64,000 nucleotides of DNA. It comes from Ruminococcus flavefaciens ATCC 19208 (GTDB lineage Bacteria; Bacillota; Clostridia; Oscillospirales; Ruminococcaceae). Shown here piece after piece: positions 50,624-59,465 of the stretch. The notes below the pieces were generated by a model. It saw only the letters and a program-made list of their open reading frames with translations, ran no database searches and was not told the origin of the DNA. Where the stretch lies: the NCBI RefSeq assembly GCF_000518765.1, contig NZ_KI912489.1, positions 314,652 to 378,651 on the forward strand, read 5' to 3'. The translations under genes and the position numbers were made by a program. Within the stretch, counting starts at the first letter, position 1; the number at the start of each line of letters is the position of its first letter.

Positions 50624-52153
50624 TTATTCCTGTTCTTCAAAGCGGTCGGTGCGGAAAGGTGCAAGGGGCAGTCCGTTTACTCCGAATAATGCTACCTCTG
50701 CATAGTTCGTCCACATAAAACGTGCATTCTTCGGAGCCTTTACCTTATCGCTCCTGAGCTCTATATACGGGAGCTTTACCTTTGCCTCTGCGGGATAGTA
50801 CACTCCGTCGGCACCTGCAACTTCAAAGCCGCCGAGACAATCCTCATTTTTGCCGCCCAGTCCCTTTTCACAGTTCATAAGGTGGATAAGAACAGCGTCA
50901 TCTATTATCTCGAAATTGTCGTATAACGGCGGCAGGGACATACTGTAGCCCATAAGTCCGTATATCTCGGTCATAGCCTGCATATAGAGTCTGTGACCTA
51001 CGGGAGCTTTGTCAACAGGGTGGATATTGTTGAATTCTCCGCAGTCGAGACATACTGCAAGACCTGTATTCTTTACGGAAAGATATACGTTTTCCTGAGC
51101 TTCGCGGATATATGCCCAGCTCTTTGTATCGGGTGTATCTTCGTATATGAACATGGGGAGCTGAACTATCATAAAGGGCAGCTCCTTGTCCTTCCATGCA
51201 TTTCGCCAGTTCTGAATAAGAGTTTTCAGCAGGTATTCATAGGTGTGAGGACGGTGATCGTCGGACTCTCCCTGATACCAGAGAACACCTGTGATAGTGT
51301 ATGGAGCTATGCGGCTGACCATAGTTTCATACAGACCGCATGGACGCATAGGATTTTTGATACCCATAGGACCCGGATAGCGGTTCTCGCCGAATTTTTC
51401 TATTACCTTTGCCCATTTTACGCCCGGGTTTGCAGCAATATACTCATTTACATCCCTGTCCCATATTGTCTGTTTAACGGTATACTCGTCAAACTCTTTT
51501 ATCATTTCCTCGTCGGTCTTGCCTGCAATGGCGTTGTCATAGTCGTCAAGATAGGGTCTGAGACGTATGTCATGCTCAAGGTATTCGCGCTTTATCCATG
51601 CAGAAGCGGAAGAGCCTCCCCAGTTGCAGCCGATAATGCCTACTGTAACTCCAAGACGGGCACTCAGCTCCTTTGCAAAATAATAGCCTACAGCCGACCA
51701 TGAAGAAGCGGTCTCTGCGGTGGGCAGCATCCAGCAGGACTCTCTTTCGGCACGTTCAAGGTTCTCGTCCACCATTTCGCATTTTGGCGTATAATAATAT
51801 CTTACGTTGAGGCTGCTGCACTGTGTAAGCTCTTTTATGCCGTTTTTATCGTTGTGGAGCTCGTACTCCATATTTGACTGACCGCCTGCCAGCCATACTT
51901 CTCCTATGGCAACGTTATGGAATACCTTCTTTATAGCTCCGCAGCATATCTCAAGAGTGCATGAGCTGCATTCCTTGCGCGGCGGCAGTACAGCTTCCCA
52001 TCTGCCGTTTTTTACTGTAGCCTGTGCAAAGCTTTCAAGCTCCGGGATAGAGACGGTTATTATTTTTTCGTTAGCGGTACAGGTGCCGAATATGCGGATG
52101 TTCCTGTTCCGCTGAAGCACCATATTATCGCTGAAAACAGCGGCTGCTTTCAT
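50624..52153 (-). CDS. sialate O-acetylesterase-like SGNH hydrolase
   Basis: About 509 aa from ATG 52153 (AGGAG nine bases upstream). SGNH esterase: block with nucleophile WLAGGQSNMEYEL (about 97-109), oxyanion Gly in NWGGSSASAWIKREYL, VLWYQGESDDHRPHTYEYL, and the Asp-His pair DCGEFNNIHPVDKAPVGHRL. A small N-terminal beta domain precedes it. No signal peptide, so it acts inside the cell on imported acetylated sugars, perhaps from hemicellulose or sialic acid. It is immediately upstream of coaX. Confidence 0.93.
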   Translation of the reverse strand: MKAAAVFSDNMVLQRNRNIRIFGTCTANEKIITVSIPELESFAQATVKNGRWEAVLPPRKECSSCTLEICCGAIKKVFHNVAIGEVWLAGGQSNMEYELHNDKNGIKELTQCSSLNVRYYYTPKCEMVDENLERAERESCWMLPTAETASSWSAVGYYFAKELSARLGVTVGIIGCNWGGSSASAWIKREYLEHDIRLRPYLDDYDNAIAGKTDEEMIKEFDEYTVKQTIWDRDVNEYIAANPGVKWAKVIEKFGENRYPGPMGIKNPMRPCGLYETMVSRIAPYTITGVLWYQGESDDHRPHTYEYLLKTLIQNWRNAWKDKELPFMIVQLPMFIYEDTPDTKSWAYIREAQENVYLSVKNTGLAVCLDCGEFNNIHPVDKAPVGHRLYMQAMTEIYGLMGYSMSLPPLYDNFEIIDDAVLIHLMNCEKGLGGKNEDCLGGFEVAGADGVYYPAEAKVKLPYIELRSDKVKAPKNARFMWTNYAEVALFGVNGLPLAPFRTDRFEEQE

Positions 52154-52254
52154 TACATTTCTCCTGTTCGTTTCTGTATGCCCAATAAAAGAGAGGGTGG
52201 GCAAATAGTGTTTTCTTACGGTATATTATGTCTCAACCATGATGAAGGATATTA

Positions 52255-53199
52255 TTATTTGAATACCAGCACACCCGAATTCTCAAGGGATTTCAGCAGA
52301 GTGAAACGCGCTTCATCGCGGCATTCGGGCTTTGCCATATAGTAAATGTAAGTTTCCAGTACATTGATAGGACTTGCTGTCCTGCCCTCTATCTTGAACT
52401 GCTCAAAGCCCATAGGAACGTACTTATCCCAGATATCATCGGGAGATATATGTGTGCGGAGATTTTTTATATCAAATAGTCCTCTGTGTGAGTAAGGGCA
52501 GTCACGGAAATGCTCGGGATCGTATTTTGAAGCGTCAAATGGCAGATTAGGATACTTCTTTATGTGCTCGTTGTAGGCTATCTGCTGAACGCCTATCGAG
52601 TGATAATGCGCTGAACGGCGCGGACAATTCGGCTCACAGCAGGCATTTGAGAGAAACTCTATGCGTGGTCTGTCCTCCATGGGTATCTGTTCAAGCAGCT
52701 CGAATCTGTTATTGAGGTCATAGTCCATTACGACTATGCTGTAATCCTTTTTCAGCTCGTCAAGAAGTCCTTCTAAGGAATTCAGGCGCTTGCAGGTGGA
52801 GCTTGTAAGCTTGTAGTTAGGGAAATTCCTGCGGATATAGTCCTCGAGAATAGGTGACATAACGATAGCCTCGTTGAGACCGTTGTTTGCTAAATTCATG
52901 ACCATATTGCAGAACGGATCGCTGAGATGCTTCTTTTCAAGTGCAGGGTTTGTGAATGTGAAGCGGAGGGGGATGCCTCTGTCGTTGAAAGCCTTGATGA
53001 CGCTTTTTATAAAGGTCTTGTCACAGACTCCGCCCTGTGTTCTGCCGCCGTTCCATATTGACGGAGGGAAAACGCCGTAAAATGAAGCGATCTCCACACC
53101 CTCGCGGAAGAATTCGGGACGGTGGCTGAGCATTTCCGCAAACATAACATTAAGCTTGAAATTTCCCGAAAAATCGGGAAGATGAAAACGAACTCGCAT
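52255..53199 (-). CDS. TIM-barrel protein related to U32 peptidases, function unknown
   Basis: 314 aa. Segments MRVRFHLPDFSGNFKLN, PLRFTFTNPALEKKHL, EAIVMSPILEDYIRRNFPNY, YSIVVMDYDLNNRF and FEQFKIEGRT follow the repeating strand-helix order of the U32/collagenase-like barrel, and FKIEGR is a U32 feature. Conserved cysteines in NACCEPNCPRRSAHYHS and RDCPYSHRG could hold a metal or cluster. U32-type proteins often modify RNA or cofactors rather than cut peptides; the role here is unknown. Monocistronic. Confidence 0.75.
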   Translation of the reverse strand: MRVRFHLPDFSGNFKLNVMFAEMLSHRPEFFREGVEIASFYGVFPPSIWNGGRTQGGVCDKTFIKSVIKAFNDRGIPLRFTFTNPALEKKHLSDPFCNMVMNLANNGLNEAIVMSPILEDYIRRNFPNYKLTSSTCKRLNSLEGLLDELKKDYSIVVMDYDLNNRFELLEQIPMEDRPRIEFLSNACCEPNCPRRSAHYHSIGVQQIAYNEHIKKYPNLPFDASKYDPEHFRDCPYSHRGLFDIKNLRTHISPDDIWDKYVPMGFEQFKIEGRTASPINVLETYIYYMAKPECRDEARFTLLKSLENSGVLVFK

Positions 53200-53254
53200 A
53201 GTATTCTCCTTAAATTAATGTATAGGCAGATTTTAGTGCTTTTTATAACATAAA

Positions 53255-53383
53255 AGTTGAGAGTTGAAAGTTATGGAGTCGCCTTTGGCGATAAAAATAA
53301 AATAACGTGAGCGAAGCGAACACCTAAACTCTCAACTCTTCACTCTCAACTCAGATCGATTTTTGCAAGGCAAAAATTGATCT
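53255..53383. repeat. inverted heptamer tracts and a hairpin at the end of hydE
   Basis: Units AGTTGAG, AGTTGAA, AGTTATG (53255-53275) face TAAACTC, TCAACTC, TTCACTC, TCAACTC (53325-53352). Then AGATCGATTTTTGC / GCAAAAATTGATCT (53353-53383) overlaps the hydE stop codon. It may end the nadA-hydE transcript, but no T run follows the stem. Confidence 0.6.
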
Positions 53384-54419
53384 AATCTATGCAGTCACCG
53401 CGTTCGGATACGACTTCATATCCTGCGGAGTTTATGCGTCTTTGCAGGCAGCTCCTGCACTCTGCGGCTTCTTCGCCCGTGCATATCTTATTATCGTAAA
53501 GGTCGTATTTTTTGCGCACCTTTACAGGCGAAAGATTTGGCATTACTACGTTGCAGCCTGTTTGCAGCCCCAGCTCTCTGCCGTTTGGAGCAATAGTGCC
53601 GAGTGCTGTTGTGGCAGGGAGAAGCACCTTCGGGAACATAAGGCGGAGTATGCCGAGAAGTCTCAGGGTAAGCTCCAGTGTGCCGCCTTTTTCTTCCGCA
53701 AACGGGGTATTGTGATGGGGGATGAAAGGACCTATGCCTATCATCTGCGGCTGTAATTCCTGTAAAAAACGCAGGTCTGCTATTATATGCTCTGTAGTCT
53801 GATAAGGTGCACCAACCATGAAGCCTGCACCTACCTGATAGCCCAGCTCACGCAGTTCAAAGAGGCATTTCTTACGGTTTTCAAGGCTCATGCCCTTAGG
53901 GTGGAGCTTTGTATACAACTCCTCGGAAGCTGCCTCGTGACGGAGCAGATAGCGGTCAGCACCTGCCTCCTTCATGCGCTTGTAGCTTTCGTAAGAGCGT
54001 TCTCCGAGAGATAATGTAACTGCGCAGTCGGGATATTTCGATTTTATCCCGGATATAATATCGCACATAAAATCATCGGTGAATGTGCCGTCCTCGCCGC
54101 CCTGCATTACAAATGTGCGGAATCCCAGCTCATAGCCGTTTTCACAGCAGCTGAGTATATCCTCGCGGGAAAGGCGGTAGCGGTCTGCGTCCTTGTTGCT
54201 GCGGCGGATACCGCAGTAGAGGCAGTCGTTTCTGCAATAGCTGGACACCTCGATAAGTCCGCGTAGAAATACCTTTTTGCCGTAGTGCTTCTGCCTTACC
54301 TCATCAGCTTTTTCTTTAAGCAGCTTTGCAGCAGCTTCGTCATTTGTTTCAATAAGAGCTTTCAGCTCATTGTCGCTGAGGTTGCCTGTAGTATAAAGCT
54401 TTTGGACAAGTTCTGTCAT
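53382..54419 (-). CDS. hydE: [FeFe]-hydrogenase maturase HydE (radical SAM)
   Basis: 345 aa. Radical-SAM cluster CRNDCLYCG (Cys62, 66, 69) in the HydE context EVSSYCRNDCLYCGIRRSN, then GEDGTFTDDFM, RLSREDIL earlier, and a C-terminal second cluster motif CTGEEAAECRSC, a HydE trait. It helps build the H-cluster ligand of [FeFe] hydrogenase. BioB or ThiH are less likely given these motifs. It begins one base after the nadA stop codon. No hydF, hydG or hydA is in the window. Confidence 0.92.
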   Translation of the reverse strand: MTELVQKLYTTGNLSDNELKALIETNDEAAAKLLKEKADEVRQKHYGKKVFLRGLIEVSSYCRNDCLYCGIRRSNKDADRYRLSREDILSCCENGYELGFRTFVMQGGEDGTFTDDFMCDIISGIKSKYPDCAVTLSLGERSYESYKRMKEAGADRYLLRHEAASEELYTKLHPKGMSLENRKKCLFELRELGYQVGAGFMVGAPYQTTEHIIADLRFLQELQPQMIGIGPFIPHHNTPFAEEKGGTLELTLRLLGILRLMFPKVLLPATTALGTIAPNGRELGLQTGCNVVMPNLSPVKVRKKYDLYDNKICTGEEAAECRSCLQRRINSAGYEVVSERGDCID

Positions 54420-54420
54420 A

Positions 54421-55353
54421 TCAGCCGCCCAGCCTTATCATTTCATCTATGCATTTTCTTGCCTGTGCAATGAGTTCGTCGTCCATGAGTATCTCAAATG
54501 CGTTACCGTCGCCGCCGCTGATACCAACAAGAGTGTTGTATATATCGGGGAGAGTTGTGAGCTTCATGTTGTGACAGACGAGGTCACGGCTTACAGGATA
54601 GAATTTTTTATCTGGGCAGTCATACTGCAAATGCTCAACTATAGAGTTTTCCGTACCTATGATGAATTCCTTCTTGTCGGACTTCTTTGCGTAGTCCATG
54701 ATACCTGTGGTAGAGCCTACATAATCAGCAAGCTCAACTACCTTAGGCGTACATTCAGGGTGTACAAGGAAGAGTGCATCGGGGTGTTCTTCCTTTGCTC
54801 TGAGGACTTCCTTTGGAGTTATCCTTGCGTGTGTGGGACAGCCGCCCTGAAGGAGCTTTATGTCCTTGTCTGGGCACTGCTTCTTTATGTAATCTCCGAG
54901 GTTGCAGTCGGGGATAAACAATATCTTGTCGCTGTCGAGAGCCTTTACTATTTTCAGTGCGCTTGAAGAAGTGACACATACATCGCATACTGTTTTCAGC
55001 GAAGCAGTTGTATTGATGTAAGCAACTACAGTGCGGTCAGGCTCCTGTGCGCGTATCATGCTTATCATATCCCTGTCCATCTGCTCAGCCATAGGACAGC
55101 CTGCGTGTTTATTTGAAAGAAATACGCGCTTCTGAGGGGACAGCATTTTTGCGGTCTCAGCCATGAAGTGGACTCCGCAGAAGAGGATATTCTCCTGAGC
55201 TACGCCCTTTGCGTCAACGCTGAGCTTGTAGCTGTCGCCTACGAAATCGGCTATCTCGCATATCTCACGCGCCTGATAGCAGTGTGCGAGGATCGCAGTA
55301 TTGGTCTCTTTTTTGAGCTTTATTATATTATCCTGTAATTCACGGACAGTCAT
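54421..55353 (-). CDS. nadA: quinolinate synthase NadA
   Basis: 310 aa. It condenses iminoaspartate and DHAP to quinolinate for NAD. Family motifs: ILAHCYQAREICEIADFVGDS, LFCGVHFMAETAKMLSP, SNKHAGCPMAEQ, CDVCVTSSSALKI, LVHPECTPKV and QYDCPDKKFYPV; Cys residues in FCGVHFM, HPEC and the last segment are candidates for the [4Fe-4S] ligands. nadB and nadC are not adjacent; instead hydE follows directly. Confidence 0.97.
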   Translation of the reverse strand: MTVRELQDNIIKLKKETNTAILAHCYQAREICEIADFVGDSYKLSVDAKGVAQENILFCGVHFMAETAKMLSPQKRVFLSNKHAGCPMAEQMDRDMISMIRAQEPDRTVVAYINTTASLKTVCDVCVTSSSALKIVKALDSDKILFIPDCNLGDYIKKQCPDKDIKLLQGGCPTHARITPKEVLRAKEEHPDALFLVHPECTPKVVELADYVGSTTGIMDYAKKSDKKEFIIGTENSIVEHLQYDCPDKKFYPVSRDLVCHNMKLTTLPDIYNTLVGISGGDGNAFEILMDDELIAQARKCIDEMIRLGG

Positions 55354-55402
55354 ATGTATACTTCCTTTCTGATTTTTAAATCACAATCAGCCTATTTCAT
55401 CA

Positions 55403-55431
55403 ATTATATCACATATGGAATATAATTTCAA
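55403..55431 (-). promoter_or_regulatory. promoter of nadA-hydE
   Basis: Minus-strand TTGAAA (55431-55426), 17-bp spacer, TATAAT (55408-55403). Confidence 0.75.
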
Positions 55432-55466
55432 GTAAAATACTTCTTTCGCTGATATGACGCAAAAGG

Positions 55467-55502
55467 CAAAAAATCAGGGGCGGATTTTTTCCGCCCCTGA
55501 AT
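55467..55502 (-). terminator. intrinsic terminator after ridA
   Basis: Minus-strand stem CAGGGGCGG / CCGCCCCTG with an AAAAAAT loop, followed by ATTTTTTG. Confidence 0.9.
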
Positions 55503-55518
55503 CTGTGGTCTGTCTGTA

Positions 55519-55905
55519 TCAATAAGAATAGTCAGCTACCTCTGCTATTACCTCGACCTCTGCAAGTACGCCCTTTGGTAGCGTTTTTACTGCAACACAG
55601 CTTCTTGCAGGGAGAGATGTGAAGTATTTGCCGTATACCTCGTTGAATGCAGCAAAGTCGTTCATATCTGCAAGAAAACAGGTAGTTTTTACAGCGAGAT
55701 CAAATCCTGAAGAAGCTTCCTCGAGGACAGCCTTGAGGTTCTTCATTATCTGTTCGGTCTGTTCTGTGATCGTTGTGCCCTTAACGGTATTAGTCACAGG
55801 GTCGATAGCTATCTGACCGCTTGTGTATACCAAGCCGTGTGAGACAACAGCCTGCGAGTAAGGGCCTACAGCCGCCGGTGCTTTGTCTGTTTGGATTTGT
55901 TTCAT
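55519..55905 (-). CDS. ridA: RidA family enamine/imine deaminase
   Basis: 128 aa. MKQIQTDKAPAAVGPYSQAV, GLVYTSGQIAIDP and RSCVAVKTLPKGVLAEVEVIA (with the conserved Arg that holds the substrate carboxylate) are signature RidA segments. It hydrolyses reactive 2-aminoacrylate-type intermediates formed by PLP enzymes in amino-acid metabolism. GGAGG before ATG. The lipoprotein gene lies 75 bp upstream on the same strand with no clear terminator between. Confidence 0.96.
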   Translation of the reverse strand: MKQIQTDKAPAAVGPYSQAVVSHGLVYTSGQIAIDPVTNTVKGTTITEQTEQIMKNLKAVLEEASSGFDLAVKTTCFLADMNDFAAFNEVYGKYFTSLPARSCVAVKTLPKGVLAEVEVIAEVADYSY

Positions 55906-55980
55906 TATTTATTCCTCCGTTTCTTATAGCCATAGTCAGCACCGCCAAAAGCACAACTGATGGATTCGTGCGGTATTGCC

Positions 55981-56754
55981 TCAGCTTAATGATCTGTATT
56001 CTATTTCTTTATTATTATCTTCGGTGTCTTCCTCTTCACTGTCACCAAAGGAGAATGACCAGTCATCTTCATCGCTGTCTTCTAAGTCGTCCCAGTCATC
56101 AAATGTGAATGTCCAGTCGGCATCGTCATCGCCTTGTAATTTAAATGATATGCATTCAGAGCATGATTCATCGCCTTTTGCTGTTATATATACCCTGAAT
56201 TCGTTATAAGGCACCTCTTCGTCATTTACAGTCATGGGCAATGCTTCATCAATAAAGTATACAACACCTTCATAGTCCTTGTCAACACATTTGGGGGTAG
56301 AAAACATATTCTTTGCAGGCTTGCAGAAATTTTTGAAGTCAAATGTGCTTCCGTCAACGCTGTATACATGAGAACCGTCTTTTGTTCCCTCGGGGACAAG
56401 CTTATAATCCTTGCCGCAGAAATGCAGTGTGCCGTCCTCTGAAATAGTCATATGATCGTCTTCGAGAGTCTTTTCGAGTTTTTTCGGATCAAGCTCGTCG
56501 GGATAATCTTCCCATAGACCGTATCCTCTTGTTACATATTCGCCTGCATATGTCTTGATATCAGGTGCGCTTGTATCTACCTTTATGTCGTCAACTAACT
56601 TATCGGACTTTTTGCTGTTCTTCTTTTCGTCAGCAACGGTCGTAGTTTTTGACGATTTGCTGTCATTGTCCGAAGCTTTTTCCTTGTCAGCTCCGCAGCC
56701 TACAAGTGTTAATGCCATTACAAGTGCTGTAAATCCGTATAATCCCTTTTTCAT
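55981..56754 (-). CDS. lipoprotein with acidic tail, function unknown
   Basis: 257 aa. Lipobox LTLVGC (Cys20), a Ser/Lys/Asp-rich linker (25-55), then a domain with TYAGEYVTRGYGLWEDYPDE, TISEDGTLHFCGKDYKLVPE and GVVYFIDEALPMTVNDEEVPY. The last 50 residues are Asp/Glu/Trp/Phe-rich (TFTFDDWDDLEDSDEDDWSF). Composition and layout resemble the tandem lipoproteins at 3.4-4.8 kb but I cannot show homology. No family recognised. Confidence 0.84.
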   Translation of the reverse strand: MKKGLYGFTALVMALTLVGCGADKEKASDNDSKSSKTTTVADEKKNSKKSDKLVDDIKVDTSAPDIKTYAGEYVTRGYGLWEDYPDELDPKKLEKTLEDDHMTISEDGTLHFCGKDYKLVPEGTKDGSHVYSVDGSTFDFKNFCKPAKNMFSTPKCVDKDYEGVVYFIDEALPMTVNDEEVPYNEFRVYITAKGDESCSECISFKLQGDDDADWTFTFDDWDDLEDSDEDDWSFSFGDSEEEDTEDNNKEIEYRSLS

Positions 56755-57127
56755 TTTTTATCCTCCTTGAAGTGGTCGGTAAATTGTTTATTTGCTGTGG
56801 TATATGCATATGATAATATCTTTTCCGAGCTTTGTCAAGAGGCAAAAGTTAAATCATTATCATAAGCTGCGTTAAATATATGCTTTAGCATATTATTATA
56901 TATTTTCACTTCAAACAGAGCATTCAATGAAACTTTATATATCGGAGTTTTGTCCGATATACAGGAGAATATCAGCATTTATCTCAGCTGCGGGAAGTTT
57001 TTTTAAAACTATGTCAAGGGGGTGTTTAAGCGATCTTTAAAGTATGAAAAAGAGGGATAAATGAATATAAAATGGAATGAAGATATTCCGAAAAACTATA
57101 AATGAGTTCATATGAACCGATTGCGCT
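56755..57127. other. gap between the lipoprotein and leuB
   Basis: Apart from the promoter at 56810-56838 I see no gene. The sequence is AT-rich, with a small palindrome GTTCATATGAAC just beyond leuB (about 57105-57116). Confidence 0.4.
56810..56838 (-). promoter_or_regulatory. promoter of the acidic lipoprotein (and perhaps ridA)
   Basis: Minus-strand TTGACA (56838-56833), 17-bp spacer, TATCAT (56815-56810). Confidence 0.75.
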
Positions 57128-58201
57128 TTAAAGTGCTTCGAGTATCTTCTGTGTCATTTCCTTGCAGGAAAGGGGGACAGCTGAACTGTTTCCGAGAATA
57201 TCTGCTGTACGGAAGCCGTCGTCAAGCACCTTGTTCACAGCTGCTTCGATAGCGTCAGCCTCTTCGATAAGTCCTGCGGAATAGCGGAGCATCATTGCTC
57301 CGGAGAGTATAGCTGCAATAGGATTTGCCCTGTTCTGACCTGCAATATCAGGTGCAGAGCCGTGGATAGGCTCGTACATACCTCGCTTTGAAGCTCCCAG
57401 CGATGCAGAAGGCAGCAGACCGATAGAGCCTGTTATCTGTGAGGCTTCATCGGAAAGTATATCACCGAACATATTAGTCGTAACGATAACGTCAAACTGC
57501 TGCGGATTGCGTATTATCTGCATTGCAGCATTATCTACGAACATATCCGTGTATTTTACATTAGGGTATTTCTGAGCAAGCTCATGCATGGTCTTGCGCC
57601 ATAGCCTTGATGATTCAAGGACATTTGCCTTGTCGATGCTGCAAAGGCGTTTTCTGCGCTTCATGGCGGTTTCAAATGCGACTCTGCCTATACGTTCTAT
57701 TTCCGGGACGCTGTAGGCTTCGGTGTCGTAGGCTTCCTGTCCGTATTTTCCGCTGCGGTAGCCACGGTCGCCGAAGTATATACCGCCTGTAAGCTCGCGG
57801 ACTATCATTATATCAAAGCCGTTGCCGATAATATCGTCCTTCAGCGGAGAAGCTTCGCGGAGAGCAGGGCAGAGCTTTGCAGGGCGGAGATTTGTGAAAA
57901 GTCCAAGCTCCTCGCGGATACCGAGAAGAGCTTTTTCGGGACGGTTGTCTCCGGGCTGGTCGTCCCATTTAGGACCGCCTACTGCACCGAGGAGTACACT
58001 GTCAGATTCCAGACAGCCTTCTATAGTTTCGGGCGGAAGCGGTATGCCTGTTTCATCAATGGCGCAGCCGCCAATGAGGTACGGTGTGAATACGAAGTCG
58101 TGTTCGTATTTATCAGCGATCTTTTTTAGTACCGCAACGGCGCCGTCCACTATTTCAGGACCTATACCGTCGCCCTTTAACAATGCTACTTTAAATCTCA
58201 T
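57128..58201 (-). CDS. leuB: 3-isopropylmalate dehydrogenase
   Basis: 357 aa. MRFKVALLKGDGIGPEIVDGAV at the N-terminus, LLGAVGGPKWDD, the substrate motif NLRPAKLCPALREASPLK, RELTGGIYFGDRG, and the Mg/NAD site region VTTNMFGDILSDEASQITGSIGLLPSASL followed by PIHGSAPDIAGQNRANPIA. NAD-dependent oxidative decarboxylation in leucine synthesis. Last gene of the ilv-leu cluster, 104 bp after the membrane protease gene. Confidence 0.98.
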   Translation of the reverse strand: MRFKVALLKGDGIGPEIVDGAVAVLKKIADKYEHDFVFTPYLIGGCAIDETGIPLPPETIEGCLESDSVLLGAVGGPKWDDQPGDNRPEKALLGIREELGLFTNLRPAKLCPALREASPLKDDIIGNGFDIMIVRELTGGIYFGDRGYRSGKYGQEAYDTEAYSVPEIERIGRVAFETAMKRRKRLCSIDKANVLESSRLWRKTMHELAQKYPNVKYTDMFVDNAAMQIIRNPQQFDVIVTTNMFGDILSDEASQITGSIGLLPSASLGASKRGMYEPIHGSAPDIAGQNRANPIAAILSGAMMLRYSAGLIEEADAIEAAVNKVLDDGFRTADILGNSSAVPLSCKEMTQKILEAL

Positions 58202-58305
58202 AATATCACCCTTTCTGTTATCAGCTGTCAGCCATGAATGCTTCCTGACGGCTGAAAGATATATTCAAAGTGAGCTATTCTCACTTGATAAGCTTTTTCG
58301 GTAAC

Positions 58306-58956
58306 TTACCACTGGTCTCCTGACTGAGTCTCCATTCCCTTATAGCAGCGGTATGCAGCATAGCACATACCTGCTGTTGTCAGCAAACTGAGCACCATTG
58401 AGGCAGACGTTATCAGGGCTCCGCCGATGAAATTGCTTATAAAGTGCAGAAGTATGGCTAATGGCAGCATTATCCTTGACTTGTTCATGCGGATACCATA
58501 AAATATCAATACCGTAGTTGCGATAACGAACGCAGAGCCCTCAATGAACGAGAATAAATTCACGGGAAAAATTTCGGGAGCTGCCTTGTCAGTGCCTATA
58601 AGGTTAAAGCAGGCAAATCCTGCACCGATCTCCTCAAATGCGCTGTGTCCGATGCCATAGGTAACTGCGTCCCTGCGGTCATCATAGGAGGTGAGCAGAT
58701 AACGCAGCACAAGGAATTTCGCGCCCTCTTCAAATATGCCGTAGAGCAGTCCCTGCTGTATATGAAATGCTATCCAGTCGCTGTGGTCAAAGCCTGAGCG
58801 GATAGCTCCCGCAACAATAAAAACAGGGAAGCATACCACAAGTGCAACGGGGGCAGGGAATATACGTGCGCCTGTTTTTTTGTGCCAGAATATCAGCAGG
58901 AGCAGCGGACCGAGCAGCCGCGTAAGTCCTGCAAGAAGGCAGTTAATGTCTGTCAT
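58306..58956 (-). CDS. YhfC-family intramembrane metalloprotease-like protein
   Basis: 216 aa with about six or seven membrane helices. The conserved motifs of the YhfC/PrsW-type glutamic intramembrane proteases appear in order: GIFEEGAKFLVLRYLL, GIGHSAFEEIGAG, and a histidine in AILLHFISNFIGGAL. Its target is unknown. It lies between leuD (17 bp) and leuB on the same strand, an unexpected guest in a leucine operon. The ATG has GGAG upstream. Confidence 0.85.
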   Translation of the reverse strand: MTDINCLLAGLTRLLGPLLLLIFWHKKTGARIFPAPVALVVCFPVFIVAGAIRSGFDHSDWIAFHIQQGLLYGIFEEGAKFLVLRYLLTSYDDRRDAVTYGIGHSAFEEIGAGFACFNLIGTDKAAPEIFPVNLFSFIEGSAFVIATTVLIFYGIRMNKSRIMLPLAILLHFISNFIGGALITSASMVLSLLTTAGMCYAAYRCYKGMETQSGDQW

Positions 58957-58973
58957 GATTATCTCCGTAATGT

Positions 58974-59465
58974 TTAGAACGAACCATTGGAAATGGACTG
59001 CATAAGTCCGCCGTTTTCGATGATTTTCTGTATGAATTCGGGGAAAGGAGCTGTTTTGTACTCCCTGCCTGTAGTTATATTGCGTATGATACCGTTATCG
59101 AGGTCTGCTTCCACCTTGTCACCCTCGGATATCTCCTCGGCAGCCGCAGGACATTCCACGATAGCAAGTCCGATATTTATGGCGTTGCGGTAGAATATAC
59201 GGGCAAAGCTCTTTGCGATAACGAGAGAGACTCCGCTTGCCTTTATAGCTATGGGAGCGTGTTCACGGGACGAGCCGCAGCCGAAATTCTGACCTGCAGC
59301 TATGATATCGCCTTTCTGTACACGGCTCACGAATGATTTATCCAAGTCCTCCATGCAGTGGCTTGCAAGCTCTGCGTGGTCGCTGGTATTGAGGTAACGT
59401 GCGGGGATAATAACGTCTGTATCAACGTTGTCTCCGTATTTTATTACATTTCCTGTGTATTTCAT
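58974..59465 (-). CDS. leuD: 3-isopropylmalate dehydratase small subunit
   Basis: About 163 aa from ATG 59465 (GGGAGG upstream). [16 protein letters not shown] and the swivel-domain motif [21 protein letters not shown] are LeuD hallmarks; the short length is the HacB/LeuD2 type common in anaerobes. It forms the LeuCD enzyme with the upstream gene; its ATG overlaps the leuC stop (ATGA). Confidence 0.97.
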   Translation of the reverse strand: MKYTGNVIKYGDNVDTDVIIPARYLNTSDHAELASHCMEDLDKSFVSRVQKGDIIAAGQNFGCGSSREHAPIAIKASGVSLVIAKSFARIFYRNAINIGLAIVECPAAAEEISEGDKVEADLDNGIIRNITTGREYKTAPFPEFIQKIIENGGLMQSISNGSF

